NCBI GenBank assembly: GCA_029168955.1
Contig: JAPDOI010000131.1
Coordinates: 248,001 to 312,000, forward strand
Direction of reading: 5' to 3'
From: Aplectana chamaeleonis
Taxonomy: Eukaryota > Nematoda > Chromadorea > Rhabditida > Cosmocercidae
Length of the DNA stretch: 64,000 bases
Positions within the stretch are counted from its first letter, which is position 1, and every line of letters begins with the position of its first letter. The notes below the pieces were generated by a model, which saw only the letters and a program-made list of their open reading frames with translations, had not been told where the DNA came from and made no database searches. A program made the translations under genes and the position numbers. Positions 49,401-61,400 of the stretch are shown here, one piece after another.

Positions 49401-52400
49401 CTGGGTCCCATACACTCTCCACGGCGCTTGGCGCACTTCCAGTTGGGTCCTGCACATTTTCCGTGGAGTTTGGCGCACTTCCAGTTGGGTCCCACACACT
49501 TTACTTCCGGCGCTTGGCGCAGTTCCAGTGGGGTTCCACAAACTTTCTCCGGCGCTTGGCGCACCTCCAATTGGGTCCCGTACACTTTCCGTGGTGCTTG
49601 GCGCATTCACAAATGGGTCCAGCACATGTTCCACACACAATTTCCACGACGCTTGACGTACCTCCATTTGGGTTCCGCACATGTATTTTGGCGCTTGGCG
49701 CACCCCCAGCTGGGTCCCACACATCTTGTTCAGCGCTTGGCGCACCCAAGTTGGGTCCCACATACTTTTCACGGCGCTTGGCGCACCCCCAGCTGGGTCC
49801 CACACATCTTGTTCAGCGCTTGGCGCACCCAAGTTGGGTCCCACATACTTTTCACGGCGCTTGGCGCACCTCCAGCTGAGTCCCATACACTCTCCACGGC
49901 GCTTGGCGCACTTCCAGTTGGGTCCCGCACAATTACCACGGCGTTTGGCGCACACACCAGCTGGGTCCCATACACTCTCCACGGCGCTTGGCGCACTTCC
50001 AGTTGGGTCCCGCACAATTACCACGGCGTTTGGCGCACCTCCAGCTGGGTTCCATACACTCTCCACGGCGCTTGGCGCACTTCCAGTTGGGTCCTGCACA
50101 TTTTCCGTGGAGTTTGGCGCACTTCCAGTTGGGTCCCACACACTTTACTTCCGGCGCTTGGCGCAGTTCCAGTTGGGTTCCACAAACTTTCTCCGGCGCT
50201 TGGCGCACCTCCAATTGGGTCCCGTACACTTTCCCCTGCGCTTGGCGCGCTCCCATTTGGGTCCCGCGCATTCTGCGGTCGCCCGTCACCGGTCACCGGT
50301 CAGCGGCCAACGCTTAGCCGTTTATTATTATGTATGATTTTTTAATCGTTTGATAAACTCTACATAGTGGCCACTCTCGATGTCTACGGGCACATAAGGC
50401 TGGGATGGATGGCACCCGCCTGTGGCAGCCAGCTTTTAGACGTAACGTTTGAAGGTTTCATTGGATTCCATGATTGCTCGCAAAGATTAGTGGAAAACTC
50501 ACGTCGAATTGTACTTAGATATCATGTATTTGTCTCCTGGACGGCTTTCGCCTGCTTCCGCTCCATTTCAAGCACAACCACAAAATCCTTTGAAAATTGC
50601 TAAATTTGTGGCCATATTCAACCATTTCCAGATTTTTTTCAGTAATCGTTCACAGCAAGTAAACTCAGCAACAAGCTCAATATTTCCTAGATTCGGAGGC
50701 GTGGAACGAAATTAGGAAAAAATCCATAATTCAAAGGTTTTTCTAAACATTTTGGTTTACCTTTCGAAGAAAAAACCAGAGGTTGCTTACTCGACATTCA
50801 GACCACAGAATATTTAGCATCGCGGCTTCAATGGCCCAACAGGTCGACCAACGAGAAAGTCTCCAAATCGTTTTGAAATTGAAAATTCTGTCGCATTAAT
50901 GATTTCCGAAATTTTTGAGTCTCAATATAAAGGGTTGACAAATTGCTATATTTGAAATATCCGCACATGCCAATGTGTCTGAAATCCAATATTTCAACCG
51001 TTGATCGAACATTCCAATGGATACGAAGAAACGGTGGATAGTAGTGTATGCAGGTACATAAGTAGGAAGTGTCGTTCACACGTGTGCATGTGGCCTAGTG
51101 GTCTACGGTGCTGTGTTGGGCATCCTCTGAGTGGATAGTCGCTGTGTGCTAGCTTAGGCTTTTCGCCGTCGTATTTCAGTGACATTATTTTATAACATCG
51201 ACTAGTTGACCGGTTGGATGAAGATGTCCATGGTGGTTGTCACCGATGAAATTAGAGCTAATCGAAAATAGAAGAATATTTTATGCAAAGCAGGTTCAGT
51301 TAGGGCCCTAAGGAAAGAACGTAGCAATAGAGAATAGAGCATTGCAAAGGACGGGTCTACAAACGATTTCATTGTCACAACAAACACTTTCTGTGATACT
51401 TAAGAGGCGGGGTAATACTTAAAGGCAGCATTCACGATGATCATCCTCGTTGACTTTCAACAGAGAAATGATAGTCGAGAAGGATCCTAAGCTCTCACAA
51501 CCAGTGAAAAATCAACGTAAACAAGAGAGGGCCCATTTTTGCTCAAAAACGCTTCTTTCGTGTCCTTCTCAAGCATGCCTTGCTATATAGGGCACCAGAC
51601 CTTCCGTAAACCGTGGAGATATCGGGAGTGAAATTTATCGTGAACACTGCCTTTAAGGATTTCGTGTACTTCTGGCGCGTTTTTCTCAATTTCTACGTCA
51701 TTTTCGTTCTACTAGGGGGCCACTTAATATAGCGAATAATCTCAGAATTGAAGATAATCGTGAACACAGCCTTTGAGGTCACCACATTGGAGGATTGCTA
51801 GTGGCCCGAAACTAGCACGGCTCAACCTCTTTGTCTCGGCTGGTGAAAATTCTCAAGTGGTTCAGGTAGATTCCCCGGTAGACCCACCTCTGCCCAAGTG
51901 CGAAAATGGAGCGTGCTGCGTAATTGGAGGAGTGTGGACGGAATGGTCTAGCGGTGGAGCCTGTTCGGATACATGTGGATACTGCGGAACAACGACTCGC
52001 ACCAGAGGATGTATTTCGGAACAGTTCGGCTGCCCTTGTTCGTAAGTGATCTCGCCCACATCCAGCTCGACCCTGAGAAAACTACCGTTAGATTGTTTTT
52101 AAGTGGTCCATCATCAAAACAATCTGAGTGCGCACCAGCTCCATGTCTCTTCCCTCGTGGATCGTGTTGTGGTAACCGTACCGTAGAACTGTCAGAAAAC
52201 AAATATTGGGAATGTTCCCGAAAGGTGAGACACTTTCAATCTGGAATCCTTCAGCGAATATCTTGGAAAGCGTCATTTTTATTCTAGCATTGTACACTGA
52301 CTTAGGTGTACATGTGCATACCGTATGAGGATAACCGAAAATACTATTTCGATGGCTAAACGCATTCCTTTCAACAATCTGGCTCAGGCTTACAACTTCT

Positions 52401-55400
52401 TGCAGGATGATAACAGCCCGCCACCGTCGACTCAGTGCTGGACATGCTGCCCTAGTTCGGGAGGTTACTGGTCCGAGTGGACAGATGGAGGAGCATGTGG
52501 TGATACGTGTGGTTCATGTGCTCAGGTCACACAGTCTCGTACTTGTCTTACACAGGCACAGGGTTGTCAATGCAGGTAAACTACTATTTCAGCATTAAAT
52601 CCCTCAAGACTACTGAAAGAATATGTTTTTCCAGAGGCCCTTCGACACGAACAAAGAACTGCAACATTGGCGTATGCTACTTCCCGAGAGACTCTTGTTG
52701 TGCACCCTATGCTTCGACAGTTATTGACGGGAAACATGCCTGCGGACCTCAGGTAACCAAATCCATGGACAGGGTTCATTTGAAGCCTAAGATTAATCAC
52801 ACTTGATCACAGTGAAAGGGAAGAGATACAAATAAGCATATTATACTAAAACTCGTCTATCTATTTAAAATGATCTCCTTGATTTGTAGCCCAACTACAC
52901 AACACCGCTAGCACCGTATGATCCGTTCTGCAACAACACATGCTGCCCTGATAACGGGTTGTGGTCAGAATGGACTCAGTCGCCTGACCAATGCTCGGAT
53001 TACTGCGGATCGTGTGGAAACATCACAAGAACAAGAACATGCTTGTCTGAAGCAACTGGCTGTCCATGCAAGTACGTTGTTGTAGTACGTAATCTACCCA
53101 TCCACTGAAGTTCGAGGTGGTCTTCATTTGTGCGGTGACTCCAGCTCCGCTTATGAAGCAAGACATTGGCCAGTGGTGATCATATTGCAGAAAGACAAAC
53201 ATCATTGATAAAGAGGCCTATGTCGAGGAGGGTCGCCACAAGAGCAGTCGCGGGCCGGGAAAAAGTGCGTAAAGTCCTAGGCGATTATTCATACAGAGAA
53301 AGTAGTAATAGTGAAGAGAGGCTGCAACCTATGCAGGAAAATTGAAAAGTAGGGAAGCGTAGACGCATGAGAGAGACAGAGAGGGACTGACGGTGAGAGA
53401 GAGTTTCGGGCATTCTTGGGGAAAGCGATCGAGGACTTTAATTTTTTTACCCAGTTTTCATATTAGCGGCAGAGCTGCAAGTGCCGGCTTTCGAGCAACG
53501 GCAAAACCAGTGTTTTTTGGAGACTGAAAAATAAGGTGGAAGTCCACGACTAGCTTCTTTGCACATGAGAACGCTGGGAAAATATCCAGGTTGCCATCTC
53601 AGACAAATTGCCGCTCGGAGCGGACCCGAGCTTTGCGAGTCTCTCCGGTTCCAGCGAAATCCAGCGTTATAATAGGGCCGCCGCTGCTGCTCTCCGGGAG
53701 TTTTTTTAAGTTTTCCCAACTGCCGATTTCTCTATTTTCTTGCCTTTACCCATGAAGATGAAGCATTATACGAGGATACATACTCGAAGGAAGCGGGGCT
53801 CACTGGATCAATAATGCTGAAAAACGGCTAAGAACGAGCCAAAAATAGTCCTGCACGGCCCTAAACTTTGATGTCCGCTCAAGCCACGCCCACTTCCTCA
53901 ACGGCTGCCGATAAAAGTGTCCGACTGAAAACACGACTATAACAAGGCAACCGATTATCAAATAGGGTAAGTGTTGTCGAGCGAAGTGGATTGTAACCTT
54001 CTGGATGTATGTTGTTACCCCTAAGCCCGGGTTTTTAGTTGTTTACGGATAGGCACCGGTTGAAAGGAGTGGGCGTGACGTGAGAGGAACATTCAGGTTT
54101 AGGGCCGCACAGGTCTTTTTGTGCTCGTTCGTAGCCATTTTTTCCGACATTGCGCGTTTTCAAATTTCCGGATCAGTGAGTGAATCTGAATGGTTTCTCC
54201 ACACCTTCCCCGCTGTACCTTTTTTCGACAGTCCTGTTATTAGGTCGAGTGTACCAATATATGTTGCTTGCAAAAACAGTAGAACGGGTTGAAGTCAAAC
54301 GATTCGTACCCGTGAATCTGCAGCGAAAATTTGTCAATTTGATGCCAGTTTGTCTTCGAGTTAAGGACCAGGCGCCGCCCGCTCGCCGTCGACCAAGACA
54401 TGTTGCCATCCAATAACCAAATCGCCGCGACTTCACGCTACTAACTGCCAACAGCTCGAAGCCATTTTTCAACACATCCAGTTCATCTCCAACTGGTCAC
54501 CCTTCTATGACTCTATCGCTGGCCAAACGTGCGGTGACGGCCAACCCATTGCGCGGAGAGCTCACTTTTATCAGCGCGCGACCTCTTCAAATGTGGTACT
54601 TTTATGCAAGATTCACATTTTCGTTGCATCGAGTCTTCAAAAAAAAACTTTCGGTATTTCGCTGATTATAAATCAAACGCAGTTTCACTCTGAAGAAAAT
54701 GTCAATTTAAAATTGTACCCTCGAGAAAAGTAGTTCCTTGCCAGCAATTTGAACGGTTCAGCTCGGCTAAAAACTGACGAATTATTCTGGGAAAAGGGAT
54801 GAGTCGTCATTCTCATCGGATGGTGGTTGTGTGAAGCCGGCCAAGAATTCCAGAGGCGTTCGACTCTTCTTAAATAATTTATTTAGCGTGTTCTTTCAGG
54901 TTTGCGACGTTTTGTCTATTTTTCAATCTGGAAGGTGTAAGTCTTTTCTCTAGGAAAAGTCTAGAAAATTTCAAAAAATCACCTTCTCACTCTGAAATGC
55001 GTTTCCATTAGCCCAAACTTCTCACGCGTTTTCCATGGAAAAAACCAATTGTTTTGGTTTTGAACAAAGGCTTGTATTTTTCGAATCCTGAGCGGCAAAG
55101 GTTGCCAAAAATGAAGCGAAATGGAAAAAACATACCTTTTCTTCAAGAAAAGCACAATGCTCACAGAATTCAAAGCCGACAGTTCTCAAAAACAAATTTC
55201 CAATGAAATTAATAATTTGAACTTTTCCGAAAAATATTCACAACAATAATTTAGAAATAAACAAAAATGTTCAAGTAATTCTAAAATCGTTGTTTTTTGA
55301 AAGAATAGAAATCACCATTTACAGGGAGATCCATAAATGATGAATACTCTGATATTTGAATTCCGTTTAGTCATGGAAATTTCTCTAAACAGTGTGAATT

Positions 55401-58400
55401 CCGGCGACTTAAGAATATTTTGAAGAGAACTTCATTCTTGGATTATGTGGATATAACTTTTTGTACTAAGAAAGTCATAAACCCTCTTTCGAAACTAGAG
55501 AAACAGACTATCACGCTTAATTCTCATCTCTACAGTCACGAAACCGAGTGAAAATCAATTCTTGTTCAAGGTATAGAGAAAGGAATGCTTTTACAAACTC
55601 ACAGTCACTACTGACCGAGGCCTGTATTGAACGGCTCTCGCAAACTCGTGCCAGATACGAGACCGCCTAGGGTGAGCACGAGACAGCCCGTAATGCCAGC
55701 ATCATTTCCTACGACTGTGGCGAAGATCAACGGATATAATCAAGGATGAATTAGCCGTTGTAGACATGAATGAGCCTCAATGAGATCTCTATTTTTGATA
55801 GGTCGACCCTGAGTTCGACATATCCCCTGCGGGAGAAGGGTTATGAGAAAGAAAGGAAAGATCATAATTGAAGAGCAGCAATTGGGGCCATGATGAGCAG
55901 CAATTGGGGAAAGAACAGCGGCAGTTGGGGCCACAATGAGGAGCAGCAGCTGGGGACACAAGCAGGAGCAGCAGTTGAGGAGACGACTGGAGCAGTTGGG
56001 GCGACTGCAGCAGCACGTGGGGTCACTATACGAGCAGCAGTTGGGGCAGTGAGCGGAGCAAGAAGACACAACGTGCTGCCCTGGGCAGCAGTTGGGGGGA
56101 CGAAATAGGCCTACACTTCGACGAGTAACTGCGTTAGTAATCCCCTCGTGCTGCCTTACTAAGCCGCGAGTACCTGAGATAACATACCGTTCAACGGTTC
56201 ACTACAAAGATGCTGGGAGAAATTATGAGAATTGTTTATGTGGTTATTAACACTTATTATTACCGGGCCATGAACGAAATGAATATTGACACAATCCTAA
56301 ACAAAGATGATCAAACAAACGGCTTCACCGCCAGGAGGAAAGGAAACGTCTGCGCCCTCGTCCAGAAATCAAATGATCACCCCCATCTCTGTCTTGGCCC
56401 TCATCGACCCTCGCCTAAGCGCGCGATCACAGCGGACGTCGTTTGGTGGGCAAGCCGCTATGACCACCACCTTTAGCCGACACGTAAAAATTGTTGTCAC
56501 TGCGTCAAGGCTGGCGCTGGGAGATCAGGTGCCGATCGACGCAACTCTGCAGACCTCTTAAAGCATATGTACGTGCACGGAGTTTGCGCTAACGCGCAAC
56601 AAGGAACGCTAAGCATCACTGCAATCCGTGCCGACTGTTTAGTACTGGCACGCGCTACTGAAAAAAAGTACGGATGAAATTTGAGAGAGTGCACACACAT
56701 CTTTCGAAACTCTTCCGAAGCTCCTGGTGGGATGTCGTCGTTGGGATTAGCCAGGAGTGAATAAGATACCCTAATGCGCGGAAGCTTAGGAATGCTAAAC
56801 GAATGAATATGACATCAAGAAGCGTGGAGTACAGATACAAAACCGCTGCTATCCAAGGGAAAAACGGGCGAATTCGCCAAAGCAGGCAACTAAAGCGTCG
56901 TTCGACCGCGACTCGCTTCAATGTGCCCCATTTCGAATTTGGAAAACGCCAAAATGTACAGCATGTCGTGATCCAGTTAATCATGGGAAAATATTTTGCG
57001 AAGTTTGGGGGAACAGTATTTTCCAAGGTGAAATAAGTTTTTATTTTGACATCGTTAGAGATTGCGTACGGTCGTTTTTCGTCGAACGGGATAATTGTCT
57101 TGTGAAATCATCGTATTCACAAGTATCACCATTTAAAAAGACGTTTCCGTCGGTGATTTCCAAACTGGTATCATATAGGTACATAGATTATGGCACGATG
57201 AACATTTTGGTCCTTCCAAAAATGAAAACAGAGCTTTTTGAGACAAGTTGTGGTAGAAAGACGTTTTAGCTGCCCACTCTGGCAGTTTCGCCCATCTTTT
57301 CCCTTGGATAGCAGCGGTATTGTACCTGGGGCCTACATTTTTTTAAAGATTGCATCATGCTGTGTCGGACGTTCTATCATCCCATCAGCTCACAGTTGTC
57401 GTGCCTGTTCCGGAATCCGCATATAGATTCTTCTGTCGTTCTAATCTATTGAATGAGCGGGACGTGTCCATTTGCGTAAGCCTTCGTGACGTCCGCACAT
57501 TCGTGTGTGATGCGTTTTCGTCCGCGATTGGGCAAGTTCCTTCCGTTGCCGAGCAGAAAAAGTTCATTCACTCGCGTGGAAGTCTACTGTTTATGAAATC
57601 TGTTGCATTTCTACAAAGCTCTACATTCGAGCATCGACATCGTCTATTAGATATGATTTCTGTGCCCTTTTGGAAAATGACATTGACACATTCGTAACTT
57701 ATCAGATATCCTAATTGCAGACCTTACATTTAAAATACTTGCAGTGGACCAACCACCGTAACGGCTCCATGTAATATCGATGTATGCTACTTCCCTCGTT
57801 TGTCTTGCTGCCCCGGATTTACATCGACTCTCATAGGCGGAAAGCATGCTTGCGGGCCACAGGTACTAGTCCATTCTTTTTCTGCTTTTGTTGCCATTCA
57901 ATTTGCATCCGGGTAGGGCCATCGGCATGAAACAAAACAAAAAAGAGGGGTATCAATACATGCACAAAGATTGGAAGTGATTGAAAGCCAAACAATAAGG
58001 AAGCGTTGGCATTAGGACGCTGCATGAGGCCTAACGTATACTTGCCGCGACGAGCGGCAGAGACAGCACCTATACGCCATATCGATTTCCGGTCGATAAT
58101 CATCACTAACATTATGCCGGTCACTCGTCACTGCAACTATGCACTAGACATAATGGGCAACCAGCGCCAACAAGGAGGTTAGAAATACTCATAGAACGCG
58201 AACTACTTCATGATACGTTTAAACAACTACGTACGCGAGTAATCCTGACAGTTTTTGTTCTTGTTTATTCACTGTTTTTTTTGTGGGTCTGTATCTGTGG
58301 ACGTAGCGCTGATGAACGAACTCCGAGAATTTGTTTCTGTTGGAGTTGGTTCATGGGTTTTCGGGAATATATAATGCCTAGCTTGCACGGATGAGTCCGG

Positions 58401-61400
58401 GCGGAGCAAGCAGCGGAGCGCTCGAAAATGGCAAAATATAACAATGATAAGGAGATTTCGACATGATAAGCCCGATAAGCCTCACTTCGGTAGGCTCATA
58501 ATGATGGAGCTAGACGCTGCTTGCGCTGCCCGGACTCATTCGAGCAAGCTAGGCTCTTTTTATACTTAGTACTCCGTAGCATTCCTCCCCCAAACTTGAA
58601 ATTATCATCACTAGTGCTCGGAGGGTACTTTCATCAGGCTCAATTTTCCAAGTATGTTCAAATGTGTTCAGTTTTAGCAACAGTAGGTAAAAATGCCTTT
58701 TCAGCCAGTTCTACCTGTTGATCAGCCGTATATCAATACATGCGGAGCGACTTGTTGTCCAACACAAGGTAATCACGTCATCTAGTAACTTTGCAAAGTG
58801 CTTCTTATCTACAACAATAGCTCATTCTGCTGCCAGATTGTTGTCTGCGCAGAAGAAATAAAAACTCAATTTTTTTTGCAGGCATTTGGGGTGAATGGAG
58901 TATCACCGTGCCATGTAACGACACTTGCGGTTCATGTGGTTCATTAGTACGATCTAGGAAATGCCTTTCTTTGCAATATGGATGCTCCTGCACGTTAGTG
59001 ATTACTTTTGACAACGGCGCTTCTTCGCTGCCAACAACGCGATTTCATGAATACTTTAGCACATTCTCCGCATTGCCAAATCGTATACTGAACTCACTGG
59101 GTCGTACGCGCGGTACGTATCGAACAAGAAGTTGCCCGTCTTTCGCCGTTGAAGTTCTACTCGAAACCAATTCGCGTGAATGGAGTAAACTGATGTTTCA
59201 AACTGCAAAAACCGTCAAATGCTGCATTCTTGCATACCTAGACCGGAACCCTGACTTATGCTTTCCGTATCACATTCAGTTTGATGCTTGGACAAGGTGG
59301 CCGGCCGTGCGGTCTTGGCGGCATCACCAGCCAACGGGGTTTCGATCGCACGCGGTGATCTACCGTCGCAGCTTCGTCCATTCACCAGACCAAATTCATC
59401 ACGTGAATTCTACTCCTGGTCTTAATAATTTCTCTTGTTACGCAGGGGCAATAGGACCAGAAAAACGCCAAGGAGGAATCTAAAGTTAGCGGTTGGGGGA
59501 GAGCCTCGAAAATTAGTTCGTAGCAGTTGACCGGTGGTGCGATTACCTCTTTCCACTCAAAGGCAGTTTTCACGATAGATATCGTTTTCCTGTTTTTCCG
59601 CCTATCTTGAGAACGATCCCATGCTGATTCCAATGATTTCACTGGAATCTTGCAAGACCCCCTAGAAACTGAGTTATGGCCCCTCAGAAATTGAGTTAGG
59701 GAAGCATTGTGGGCGAGTAGTCTGAGGCTTGTAACATCCGTCGTTTGCAGCCGATGTGTGTGAGCTGACCTGAGTAAAGAGAGAAGTCGAAAATGAAGGG
59801 AAGAACGGGGCTTTTGATCGGAAACCATCGTTCATCTAACGATCTCGAGTGTTCATTTGTTCACATAGAGGGGGCGGACCTGGAGCACGGTGCGGTTCTG
59901 GGACTCCAAAACGCTTGTTTGCAGCCACTATTTTGCCACCCCTGGCTCGTTTTCTACCGTTCTTTCGACACCGGAAGCCTAGAAACCTTCTCGCTTATCA
60001 TTTTACTGTGGAAGATCACTGAGGATGATTAGCGTGAACACTGCCTTTAATATACTGAGGGTTGCGCCATGATCGACGGCTACAATATTTTTTCCGGAAT
60101 TTCTTAGAAAAAACATCGGAAGGAGTTTGTGAAACGGTGAGTTCTCCCCTTCACCACCCATTATTAACACGGATGGAGTCTTCGTCATAGATACACACAG
60201 GAATAACAAGAAAAAATCAAAAATTACAAAACAATTATTGCAATAGAGAAAATTTAATTTTTCTTGCTGTTGCATTCATCCATTGTAATTACCTCAGGCA
60301 TATTGATAATGTTCGTGTTTGGAGAGTGCTCACCGTTTCCTCATGTTTTTTCTTCGAGCCTCAAATAAAAATTACAGCTTTGGCGTTGATTATGACGCAA
60401 CCTACACTCTCCATAGCGGAAATACGCAATTGCACAATCTTTTTTTTCGCTGCAGTGGACTGTACGTATATGAAGCACGCAAAACAGTGATAAAAAATGC
60501 CCTCCTGTGGGCCCTTCTGGGTCTTCGGGCTTACAGTAGCAAGCGATACAATTGCGCACATTAGCACCTAAATTTGGCCTTCGTTTTCGAGACTCATCGT
60601 GTTGTTCTTCAATTCTGAATGGAACCAAAAAATTTCAGAGGAGATGCAGAGCAGAATCGTGTGTGCGGAACAAGCGTTTGCTTGTTCCCGAGAACGTCGT
60701 GTTGCCCAGGATACGTAAAGAAAGTGGATACAACGACTAAGCAGTTCTATTGCGGGCCACTTCCAGTTGAACCAGCATTCAATCCTCAGCAAACCACTTG
60801 CTGCGATCCTGGCTAGTTGTACTCACTAGTCATCGTCTCAGCATCAAGATTGAAATGTTTCTTTTCAGAGAAAAAAGGTCTCTGGAATGAATGGTCTGAA
60901 TGGTCTACATGCAGTGCAACATGTGGTCTTTGTGGTACTCAGACACGCAATCGAACCTGTGCTTCTGCACCATATGGTTGCCCGTGCACGTAAGTGGCTC
61001 GTCAAAGATATAGTGCGCCACCTATTTCTGAATGCTATAATCTTTGGAATATTCTTGAAGAGGAAGTACGACTGAGACAATTAAATGCGCTCAAGTTGCA
61101 TGCACAACTGGTCAAGCATGTTGCTCTGGTTATCCGGCAGTCGGCTATGATGGTGCTGCTTTCTGCCAACCGAATCCGGTACGCAGTTAACTCACTGCAA
61201 ATATTATGAATATCCCTCAACGAAATTAACACAGGTGACACATTGCCCTGGTACATGGACGAGTTGGATGACCGAATCAGGAGCCAAATGTAACGATACT
61301 TGTGGCATGTGCGGTGTGATTTCGTCCTATCGCTATTGCTGGCCCTCAGGATGCCAGTGCAGGTTAGTATTCTTGAGGAAATAACTTGTAAGGCACAAAG

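Larger units (their letters stand above)
40549..51865 (+). other. intron 6 (11.3 kb) with LINE, MITEs and minisatellite
   Basis: Phase 0 intron with GTAAGT donor; the acceptor GGTTCAG|G has a weak pyrimidine tract. Contents described separately: hAT MITE (40739-40996), diverged TA-MITE relative (41695-42197), TTAA MITEs (43230-43705, 43721-44164, 51423-51652), degenerate LINE (44165-48793), and the 42-bp array (48868-50281). A CCAACTGCTGC/CTGCTGTGGGG-rich stretch at 41280-41470 resembles the array at 55868-56097. I see nothing identifiable in 42200-43225 and 50290-51415 except a tRNA A-box-like TGGCCTAGTGG at 51091. Confidence 0.78.
53072..57744 (+). other. intron 11 (4.7 kb)
   Basis: Phase 2, GTACGT donor and ACTTGCAG acceptor. 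It contains an inverted-repeat element (53820-54140), a CAGCAGTTGGGG array (55868-56097) and a piece of the GTTTGCGCTAACGC dispersed repeat (56565-56640). 54150-55860 and 56650-57740 are AT-rich with nothing I can identify. Confidence 0.8.

Noticed and set aside
48868..50281. CRISPR array
   Set aside because: Contiguous tandem repeat without unique spacers in a eukaryotic intron; no cas genes.
49028..50345. Long open frames on both strands in the 42-bp array (WDPTGSAP- and [12 protein letters not shown] repeats)
   Set aside because: Produced by a 42-bp stop-poor repeat; open in several frames at once with no flanking domain or start context.
51083..51150. tRNA gene
   Set aside because: A-box-like TGGCCTAGTGG is present but no B box follows at the right distance.
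57238..57697. Coding exon in intron 11
   Set aside because: Frames of 60-115 codons on both strands lack cysteine-module motifs, and an additional exon is not needed because phases 2 and 2 already match across the intron.
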